NCBI GenBank assembly: GCA_023434145.1
Contig: JAEYTI010000137.1
Span: forward strand, 1-11,675
DNA length: 11,675 nucleotides
Source of the DNA: Chloroflexota bacterium
GTDB lineage: Bacteria > Chloroflexota > Anaerolineae > Anaerolineales > Anaerolineaceae
Reading direction: 5' to 3'
The notes beneath the pieces are model-generated. The model made no database searches. It was not told where the DNA came from and saw nothing but the letters and a program-made list of their open reading frames with translations. The translations under genes were made by a program, and so were the position numbers. Shown here piece after piece: positions 7,086 through 11,675 of the stretch. Each line of letters begins with the position of its first letter. Position 1 is the stretch's first letter.

Positions 7086-7131
7086 AATAACAAAAATAGG
7101 GCAGCGCATGCGCTGCCCTATTTTTGTTATT
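7086..7131. terminator. 46-base perfect palindrome, bidirectional terminator
   Basis: The whole segment equals its own reverse complement, with its centre between 7108 and 7109. The GC core GGGCAGCGCATGCGCTGCCC (7099-7118) is flanked by an A-rich left arm and a T-rich right arm (TATTTTTGTTATT). Because it is symmetric, transcripts from both sides read a strong stem followed by a U-rich stretch. It lies 12 bases from the stop of the minus-strand parvulin gene and downstream of smc, so it can end both. Of the long palindromes here, it alone has standard terminator form. Confidence 0.85.
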
Positions 7132-7143
7132 GAAAATTTGCGC

Positions 7144-8517
7144 TTACTGGCCGACCTGAATCATCAGTTCCGGGGGGACTGCCGGTTCGTTAGGAACAAT
7201 CTGGGTCCAGGTGTCGAAGGTTTCCACGTTGGCTTCAGCTTTTGCCGCTTCTAACCAGTCCTGGAAGGCCTGGTCTTTGGCCGACTGGAGCTGCGAATCA
7301 TCTAACGGGCGTTCTTCGCGGCCCAGCAGTTGGATGATGTGATAGCCGAAGGATGTCTGCACCGGCTGGCTTAGCTGGCCGATTTCGGTCAGGGCGAAGG
7401 CTGCCTCATCGAACTCAGGAACCATGCGTCCACGACCAAACCAATCCAGGTCGCCGCCCCGGTCTTTGTTCGATTCGTCGGTGGAGACTTCAGCAGCAAC
7501 AGCGGCGAAATCCTCACCGTTGCTCAGGCGCTCGAGTACCGCGTTGGCCTCTTCCTCTGTCGCGACCAGGATATGGCGCGCCCAGATCATTTCGCCTGTG
7601 GCGGCTACGTCGGCGGTCACCGCTTCATAGACCTTCTGGCGGAGCATCTGGCGGCGGATGAAGTCACGCAGATCTTCCCTGCTCACCCGGATATTTTTCA
7701 CACTGTCCGCGTACTCGTTGAAGTTCTCTTCGTAGAGATCGCGAGTGTACTGCGTGGGGGTTGGGGTGATGGTAGGCGTGAGCGTAATCGTTGGGGTTAC
7801 TTCCACCGTGGGCGTGGGGCTATCGGCAGCGGGTGTGGCGGTGGCTTCGTCAGCTTCGGGCGTCTCTGCAGACGGGGTCTCGGCGGCAGGCGTGCTGTCT
7901 TCCGCTTCCGGCGTCTCTATCGCCTCTTCCGTAGGGGCGGCGGTGGCTGTTGGCGGAACCAGCGCGAGTTGTGTGGGAGAGAGCGTGGCGGTGCTAAAAG
8001 CGACTTCGGTGGGGGTGATGGTAGGGGTGGGGGTGCCGTTTGCATAGAAGCCAAACGCCTCTTCCACCGCCTGATCCAGCTCGGCCTCATCGAGGGTGAT
8101 GCCGCGCTTCGCCGCCTCGCGTTCAATCAGCTCATCTTCAATCATGCTGTCCAGCACATCCTGCCCAATGATGGTGGGCGAGGAAAGCTGCTGCTGAAGC
8201 TGGCTGATATAGCTGCCGAGGAACTGCGCCATCATCGGGTCGCTCACCAAAGAGCGAAGCTGCTCGATCTGGCGGTAGCGGGCGAAGCGAACTTCCTTCT
8301 GGAACTCCGCGACCGAAATACTCTCACCGGCGACGCGGGCAACAGGCCGGTTCTGCTTGAAAAACGCCTGATCAAGATAGCCATACAAAAGAATGGCAAC
8401 GATCAAGACGATCACCACACCCAGGCCAATCAGCAGGTTTCGCTGCTGGATGCGCTCGCGCTCCATACGGGCCAGGTGCTTTCGTGTAATGTTTGTGGGA
8501 GTTGGCTTATTCGCCAT
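7144..8517 (-). CDS. Membrane-anchored parvulin-type peptidyl-prolyl isomerase
   Basis: Probably an extracytoplasmic foldase of the SurA/PrsA type. The 457-residue protein has a basic cytoplasmic N terminus (1-27) and one hydrophobic segment (about 29-46) that acts as an anchor; no lipobox cysteine is present. A SurA-like N-terminal region follows (57-160, with IGQDVLDSMIEDELIEREAAKRGI), then a low-complexity linker (161-257), a helical stretch (258-308) and one parvulin domain (about 311-402) with ARHILVAT, GGDLDWFGRGRMVPEFDEAAFAL and SFGYHIIQL. A C-terminal helix ends the protein. ATG 8515-8517 has the SD GAGGT (8523-8527 on the plus strand) five bases away. The gene is convergent with smc. 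The isomerase fold is secure; clients are unknown. Confidence 0.9.
   Translation of the reverse strand: MANKPTPTNITRKHLARMERERIQQRNLLIGLGVVIVLIVAILLYGYLDQAFFKQNRPVARVAGESISVAEFQKEVRFARYRQIEQLRSLVSDPMMAQFLGSYISQLQQQLSSPTIIGQDVLDSMIEDELIEREAAKRGITLDEAELDQAVEEAFGFYANGTPTPTITPTEVAFSTATLSPTQLALVPPTATAAPTEEAIETPEAEDSTPAAETPSAETPEADEATATPAADSPTPTVEVTPTITLTPTITPTPTQYTRDLYEENFNEYADSVKNIRVSREDLRDFIRRQMLRQKVYEAVTADVAATGEMIWARHILVATEEEANAVLERLSNGEDFAAVAAEVSTDESNKDRGGDLDWFGRGRMVPEFDEAAFALTEIGQLSQPVQTSFGYHIIQLLGREERPLDDSQLQSAKDQAFQDWLEAAKAEANVETFDTWTQIVPNEPAVPPELMIQVGQ
7747..8037 (-). repeat. Thr/Pro/Ala/Glu-rich linker inside the parvulin gene
   Basis: Codons 161-257 encode almost only Thr, Pro, Ala, Glu, Ser and a few aliphatic residues, with repeated PTPT, PTIT and ETPEA units. 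The segment PTITPT occurs twice (165-170 and 249-254); at the DNA level GGGGTGATGGTAGG is present exactly at 7763-7776 and 8012-8025. This is probably a flexible extracytoplasmic spacer, possibly glycosylated, between the SurA-like N-terminal region and the later domains. Slippage could change its length. Confidence 0.8.
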
Positions 8518-8540
8518 GGGCGACCTCAGATTTTAAAAGC

Positions 8541-8567
8541 AGGGCATAAGCCGAAAGCTCATGCCCT
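8541..8567 (-). promoter_or_regulatory. Hairpin with T-run in the parvulin 5' leader
   Basis: AGGGCAT (8541-8547) pairs with ATGCCCT (8561-8567), followed inward by an A-C mismatch, three more pairs and a five-base loop. Read on the minus strand, the stem is followed by GCTTTTAAAATC, a short T-run. It lies 23 bases upstream of the parvulin ATG. It could end read-through from rpsF-ssb-rpsR, or attenuate the parvulin gene if its promoter lies further upstream. The T-run is short, so the call is tentative. Confidence 0.45.
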
Positions 8568-8693
8568 CTCATTATTCCGGTGATTCTTTGTGTTTTGAGC
8601 GGCGGCGCATGGCCCTGGCGTGCGGACGGTGCCCCGTTCCATCTGCCCAAATAACAAGTTTGATCTAATTTCTATCCGAAACGCGTTATTTCA

Positions 8694-8734
8694 TGTGGTT
8701 GTGGTGCGCGACGCAGTCCCGTACCACAACCACA
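8694..8734. repeat. Degenerate palindrome downstream of rpsR
   Basis: The left outer arm TGTGGTTGTGGT (8694-8705) contains only G and T and pairs perfectly with 8723-8734, which contains only A and C. Inward come a G-T pair, two pairs, a C-C mismatch and GAC-GCA-GTC (8710-8718). A perfect inner right arm would read GTCGCGCAC; it reads GTCCCGTAC, so two substitutions seem to have accumulated. It lies 23 bases after the rpsR stop and shares GTGGTGCGCGAC with the right end of the window. There is no T-tract. Confidence 0.85.
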
Positions 8735-8757
8735 AAGAATAACCTTCGTATAGGTTC

Positions 8758-9033
8758 TTAGAAGTCGAGATCTCCGGTGAACGCGAACGGCAGGAGCGCC
8801 AGGTGGCGCGCGCGCTTAATCGCTGTGGCGAGTTCGCGCTGGTGCCGGGCGCAGGTCCCGGTCTGCCGGCGTGGGCGGATCTTCCCGTCTTCGGTGACGA
8901 AGCGGCGCAGGAAATCTGCCTGCTTGTAATCGATAGTGGTGTTCTTGTCAGCGCAGAACTGGCAAATCTTCGGGCGGGCGACGTATCGCCGGTATGAAGG
9001 CTGCTCGTTCTCGTTATAGTTCTCTTCGCTCAT
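8758..9033 (-). CDS. rpsR: 30S ribosomal protein bS18
   Basis: bS18 pairs with bS6 on the platform of the small ribosomal subunit. The 91-residue protein has an acidic, polar N-terminal extension (1-14) and a typical core: CQFCADK (24-30), IDYKQADFLRRFV (34-46) and GKIRPRRQTGTCARHQRELATAIKRARHLALLPF from residue 50, shown by its parts GKIRPRRQTGT and AIKRARHLALLPF. Cys24, Cys27, Cys61 and His64 could form a zinc site as in C+ ribosomal proteins. The SD (GGAG, 9042-9045 on the plus strand) lies eight bases before ATG 9031-9033. Only 14 bases separate it from the ssb stop, so it is the last gene of rpsF-ssb-rpsR; the rplI that often follows is absent. Confidence 0.96.
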   Translation of the reverse strand: MSEENYNENEQPSYRRYVARPKICQFCADKNTTIDYKQADFLRRFVTEDGKIRPRRQTGTCARHQRELATAIKRARHLALLPFAFTGDLDF

Positions 9034-9047
9034 TTGTCGTACTCCAA

Positions 9048-9458
9048 CTAGAATGGATACTCGTCTTCGACCTGATCTTCATCAGCCAGGCCGGTTTCTG
9101 CGGCATGTGCCGAGCCGGGTTCGCGGCGATCACCGAGGATCATCATTTCGTTTGCCACGATCTCGATACTGGTGTGTTTTACGCCGTCACTGTCTTCCCA
9201 CCGGCGAGTCTGCAACCGGCCCTCGATGTAGACCTGCTGGCCTTTGACGAGATACTGTTTGCAAATTTCCGCCAGGTTGCCCCAGGTGACTACGTTGAAC
9301 CACTCTGTTTCGGTATGGCGTTCGCCGTCCGTGGAGTTCCACGTGCGGCTGGTAGCGACGGTAAACGTGGTGACGGGCTTGCCGGATGGGGTATAGCGCA
9401 TTTCCGGGTCGCGTCCCAGGTGACCGATGACCATGACTTTATTCAATCCGCGGCTCAT
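9048..9458 (-). CDS. ssb: Single-stranded DNA-binding protein
   Basis: SSB coats single-stranded DNA and recruits replication and repair proteins. The 136-residue product has a complete OB fold: NKVMVIGHLGRDPEMRYT (6-23), TEWFNVVTWG (51-60) and KGQQVYIEGRLQTRRW (72-87). A short variable region follows, and then an acidic tail DEDQVEDEYPF (126-136). The tail keeps the partner-binding Pro-Phe end, though Tyr replaces the usual residue before it. The SD AAGGAG (9465-9470 on the plus strand) lies six bases before ATG 9456-9458. It lies between rpsF (50-base gap) and rpsR (14 bases), the common order. Confidence 0.96.
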   Translation of the reverse strand: MSRGLNKVMVIGHLGRDPEMRYTPSGKPVTTFTVATSRTWNSTDGERHTETEWFNVVTWGNLAEICKQYLVKGQQVYIEGRLQTRRWEDSDGVKHTSIEIVANEMMILGDRREPGSAHAAETGLADEDQVEDEYPF

Positions 9459-9508
9459 GCTCTGCTCCTTAAGGTCGACTCAACCCTTACGTGCCTGCAA
9501 ATGCCACA

Positions 9509-9793
9509 TTACGCCTTGCTGATGATCGAGTAGCGCATGACGGGCTCGAGAAGCCGCATGTTGCGCTCCAGTTCGGCGCTGAAAGTCGGGGCGAACTGTG
9601 CTTCCATGTACACGTACTGCCCCTCGCGCTGCTTGCGGATCGAGTAAGCCATACGGCGCTTACCCCATAGGTCAACACGCTCGACCGTACCGCCTGCAGC
9701 AGTGATCAAACCCTGGACTCGTTCGTTCACACCCTGGAGGGCGTTCTCATCCAAGTCGGGATGGACGATATAAATAACTTCATAGCTGCGCAT
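9509..9793 (-). CDS. rpsF: 30S ribosomal protein bS6
   Basis: bS6 binds bS18 on the 30S platform. The 94-residue product matches family length: MRSYEVIYIVHPDLDE at the N terminus, WGKRRMAYSIRKQREGQYV (43-61) and ERNMRLLEPVMRYSII (76-91). The frame is open to 9895, but ATG 9791-9793 fits the conserved N terminus and has a near-perfect SD (AAAGGAGGT on the minus strand, 9802-9810) about eight bases away. The longer form would read through the SD and leader structure. It is the first gene of rpsF-ssb-rpsR, divergent from the membrane protein gene. Confidence 0.95.
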   Translation of the reverse strand: MRSYEVIYIVHPDLDENALQGVNERVQGLITAAGGTVERVDLWGKRRMAYSIRKQREGQYVYMEAQFAPTFSAELERNMRLLEPVMRYSIISKA

Positions 9794-9810
9794 TCTGGGA
9801 AACCTCCTTT

Positions 9811-9848
9811 CCACGGGGTTGTCCTCTGACTGCGCCGTGGGCGCGCAG
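9811..9848 (-). promoter_or_regulatory. Structured rpsF leader, possible S6:S18 operator
   Basis: On the minus strand CTGCGC (9848-9843) pairs with GCGCAG (9835-9830) around the loop GCCCACG. The loop segment CCACG is complementary to CGTGG (9815-9811), giving either a pseudoknot or an alternative hairpin CCACGG/CCGTGG. The last paired base directly abuts the SD. rpsF leaders in many bacteria carry an RNA motif bound by the S6:S18 complex as feedback control. Position and a CCG next to the SD agree with that, but a match to the motif was not tested. Confidence 0.42.
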
Positions 9849-9874
9849 AGAACGGAAAGATCCAATTGAAATGG

Positions 9875-9880
9875 ATTATG
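9875..9880 (-). promoter_or_regulatory. Candidate -10 element for the rpsF operon
   Basis: CATAAT on the minus strand is a good -10 hexamer and would give a leader of roughly 75 bases that contains the structure before rpsF. No good -35 is seen at the right distance. An alternative pair is TTGAAC (9921-9926) with TAAAGT (9896-9901), but its 19-base spacing is long. Confidence 0.28.
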
Positions 9881-9985
9881 CCGGAAGTTTAACACACTTT
9901 ATGGGATTCTGGAAGGGCGCGTTCAATTCTGGCTGAAAGGCTTCGTCCGTTTGAAGGACCCGCCGGAAGGGGTGCCAGAAGCGAT

Positions 9986-9991
9986 TATAAT
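9986..9991 (+). promoter_or_regulatory. Candidate -10 element for the membrane protein gene
   Basis: A perfect TATAAT lies 34 bases before ATG 10026. No -35 consensus is seen 16-18 bases upstream. Initiation near 9998 would give a leader of about 28 bases containing the strong SD AAGGAG (10014-10019). The region is divergent with the rpsF operon. Confidence 0.4.
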
Positions 9992-10025
9992 ATCCACCGG
10001 AAACGCTGCACCCAAGGAGATACAT

Positions 10026-11582
10026 ATGGAAAAACGAAACCACCGCGCGCGGGCGGCTGCCGCATGGAGTGACGCTTTGCAGCCTATCGGCCGGCTTGCA
10101 CCTCGCGCCCTCAATGCGCTGTTTATACATCCCCGCGACCGCTTTGGTTGGCTGATCGCGGCGGGATTTCTAGCAGGGCTGTTGCTGTTGGGGCTGCGCC
10201 GGTGGGGAGTATTCTTTAGCTGGGGCAACCTCCCGTTTGACTTCCTGGATTGGGGTGAGGTAACCGGCCCGCGCTATGCCATACTGCAAGATGCCATCAC
10301 CCGTGGCGTGCTGCCGCTGCACGTGGGTAACACCACCGCCACCCGCGGCGTCACTGACCGGTTTTTTTCCATTGCCGATATGCCTTTCTCACCGCAGCTT
10401 GTGCTGCTGCGCTTTGTGGAAATGGGGGTGTATCTTTTCTACGATGCGATCCTGTTTTACCTGATCGGTTTCGTAGGCCTGCTGCTGCTTTTTCGGAGAT
10501 TCCGGCTTTCGCCGTTTGTGTTTTCTATTCTCTTCTTTTTGTTCAACTTCAATGGCAATGTTGTTGCGCATTATGCGGTAGGTCACTCCATCTGGACGGG
10601 CTACTTTCTGTTCCCGTTCTTTGTCTTGCTGGTATGGAACCTGGTAGAGGGCGCGCAAGACGGTCAGCAGAGCGCTGGCTGGCGCTGGGTGCTTGCCTTT
10701 GCGCTGCTCTCGCTGGCTGTGCTGCTGCAAGGGGGCTTGCACAAGTGGGTATGGATGCTGATCTTCCTGGGTGTGCTGGGCATGTTCAATTGGCGGCTGC
10801 TCAAGCCGGTGATTTTGGGCGGGCTGGCCTCGGTGCTGGTCGCGCTGCCGCGTCTGCTGCCGCCCTCGCTGGCGCTGGATGATATTACCCAGGAATACCT
10901 GGGCGGCTTCCCCACAGTCACAGAGCTGTTTACCAATATGATTCTCCTGCGTGACCCAGATCGCGCCATGGTGGCAAAGTCGTTTGTATTCCCGCTCAAC
11001 GCCTGGGAGGTGGACTATTTCATCGGGCTGGCGGGTTTGGCGGTGATTGTGATCTTTGGCATTGTGCTGCCGCTGCGCCACAACCGTTCCAGGATATCCG
11101 TGGCGGTGCAGATTTTGATTCCCAGCCTGGTGCTGACGGTGCTGTCGATTGGCATGCTCTACGGCTCGTTGATCAGCCGATTTCCGATTCCGCCGTTCAC
11201 CGGCGAGCGCGTGACCGCCCGCATCTTCCTCCTCCCGCTGGTATTTTTTATGGTGATGGCCGCGGTATGGATGCAGCGGGCGATTGACGGCGCATGGCGG
11301 GAGGGTCGCCCGGCGTTCTTCTGGCAGCAGGCGCTGGCCTTGCTGCTCCCCTGGGTGATTCAGCACGATCTACAGCGACACATGGAGGCCTGGCGCGTGC
11401 GCTACCTGGATGGCCTGGTCCACCTCTTTCCAAAGATGGCGTTTGACCCGGCGCAGCACACCGTGGCCAACCACGCCGATCCAGTGTACACGAATCTGAT
11501 GATCGGCGGGCTGGCTGTGGCCGTGCCGGTTCTCATTTTGCTGGTCGTCATGGCAGTGCGGGAGGGGCGGAGGGCGGCGTAA
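10026..11582 (+). CDS. Polytopic membrane protein, possibly GT-C/YfhO-like
   Basis: I do not recognise this protein with certainty. It has 518 residues: a basic cytoplasmic N terminus (1-39) and about 11-12 hydrophobic segments (near 41-56, 137-156, 162-179, 190-207, 219-236, 241-256, 260-276, 330-350, 358-380, 397-416, 432-446 and 491-511). The first extracellular loop (about 60-135) is long and holds acidic PFDFLDWGEV (70-79) and AITRGVLPLH (90-99). That layout, an acidic motif after the first helix and then a G-x-LPL motif, resembles GT-C glycosyltransferases and YfhO-type proteins that use lipid-linked sugars. The frame opens at TTG 9951, but ATG 10026 has SD AAGGAG six bases away. No neighbour helps with function. 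The gene is real; the activity is a guess. Confidence 0.85.
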   Translation: MEKRNHRARAAAAWSDALQPIGRLAPRALNALFIHPRDRFGWLIAAGFLAGLLLLGLRRWGVFFSWGNLPFDFLDWGEVTGPRYAILQDAITRGVLPLHVGNTTATRGVTDRFFSIADMPFSPQLVLLRFVEMGVYLFYDAILFYLIGFVGLLLLFRRFRLSPFVFSILFFLFNFNGNVVAHYAVGHSIWTGYFLFPFFVLLVWNLVEGAQDGQQSAGWRWVLAFALLSLAVLLQGGLHKWVWMLIFLGVLGMFNWRLLKPVILGGLASVLVALPRLLPPSLALDDITQEYLGGFPTVTELFTNMILLRDPDRAMVAKSFVFPLNAWEVDYFIGLAGLAVIVIFGIVLPLRHNRSRISVAVQILIPSLVLTVLSIGMLYGSLISRFPIPPFTGERVTARIFLLPLVFFMVMAAVWMQRAIDGAWREGRPAFFWQQALALLLPWVIQHDLQRHMEAWRVRYLDGLVHLFPKMAFDPAQHTVANHADPVYTNLMIGGLAVAVPVLILLVVMAVREGRRAA

Positions 11583-11595
11583 GGACTTGGGCAAA

Positions 11596-11623
11596 CTGGT
11601 CGTTCACCATTGAAGTTGACCAG
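11596..11623 (+). repeat. Imperfect hairpin after the membrane protein gene
   Basis: CTGGTC (11596-11601) pairs with GACCAG (11618-11623); inside, TTCA (11603-11606) pairs with TGAA (11611-11614) around CCAT. No T-tract follows directly, and a T-run appears only at 11645. It might be a weak terminator, but the support is slight. Confidence 0.3.
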
Positions 11624-11643
11624 CAAGAAATCATGTGGAGGGT

Positions 11644-11675
11644 TATTTTTTTGTGTTTGTGGTGCGCGACTACGT
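11644..11675. repeat. Left arm of a further intergenic palindrome, cut by the window end
   Basis: A G/T-only stretch (11647-11663) leads into GCGCGAC (11664-11670), then TAC, then GT, which begins to pair back with the preceding AC. GTGGTGCGCGAC (11659-11670) is identical to 8701-8712 in the rpsR-parvulin gap. The rest of the right arm lies outside the window. No coding sequence is seen in 11583-11675. Confidence 0.65.

Noticed and set aside
6931..7143. Palindrome cluster read as a CRISPR array or MITE.
   Set aside because: The palindromes have unequal arms and spacing, with no constant repeat, no regular spacers, no target-site duplications and no cas or transposase genes.
8010..8033. G-runs in the linker of the parvulin gene, looking like a G-quadruplex.
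   Set aside because: Only three runs of three or more G are close together. They follow from Pro/Thr codons on the other strand.
7573..8583. 336-codon plus-strand frame opposite the parvulin gene.
   Set aside because: The Gly/Arg-rich translation mirrors the Thr/Pro linker, has no recognisable domain, and the opposite strand encodes a clear parvulin.
8738..8753. AATAACCTTCGTATAGG resembles a loxP half-site.
   Set aside because: It has an extra base compared with the Cre arm, no inverted partner with an 8-base spacer, and no recombinase gene nearby. Chance similarity.

Overview
The window is GC-rich, densely packed bacterial chromosome. It looks most like a member of the Chloroflexota (Anaerolineae-like). 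This is an inference from a MoaD-MoaE fusion, an anchored parvulin with a long Thr/Pro linker, the rnc-smc and rpsF-ssb-rpsR orders, and frequent GTG starts; no rRNA or marker search could be run. There is no sign of phage, insertion sequence, CRISPR array or tRNA. The genes are mostly housekeeping; the unusual material lies between them.

Layout. (1) 1-2425, plus strand: molybdenum-cofactor genes moaC and a fused moaD-moaE, followed four bases later by a threonine-synthase-like PLP enzyme starting at GTG 1319. (2) 2426-6930, plus strand: rnc (RNase III, GTG 2612) and smc, whose start overlaps the rnc stop by four bases. (3) 6931-7143: a gene-free convergent gap holding three long perfect palindromes and one small hairpin. 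(4) 7144-8517, minus strand: a membrane-anchored parvulin-type peptidyl-prolyl isomerase. (5) 8758-9793, minus strand: the operon rpsF-ssb-rpsR. (6) 9794-10025: a divergent promoter region with a structured rpsF leader. (7) 10026-11582, plus strand: a large polytopic membrane protein of uncertain function. (8) 11583-11675: the start of another intergenic hairpin, cut by the window edge.

The most striking feature is a set of seven or eight long intergenic inverted repeats: perfect stems of 16 to 29 bp (10 bp visible at the left edge), spacers of 0 to 3 bases, different outer arms, but a few recurring GC-rich cores. One sits in nearly every longer gap, including between genes read in the same direction. 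Only the one at 7086-7131 has the T-rich 3' side of an ordinary intrinsic terminator. Other regulatory signals are a probable leaderless promoter for moaC, a long imperfect hairpin ending at the rnc Shine-Dalgarno (a candidate for RNase III self-regulation), and a possible pseudoknot before rpsF (a candidate S6:S18 operator).

Functionally, MoaC and MoaD-MoaE carry out consecutive steps of molybdopterin synthesis. RNase III and SMC serve RNA processing and chromosome organisation, S6, SSB and S18 serve ribosome assembly and DNA replication, and the parvulin acts on extracytoplasmic protein folding.
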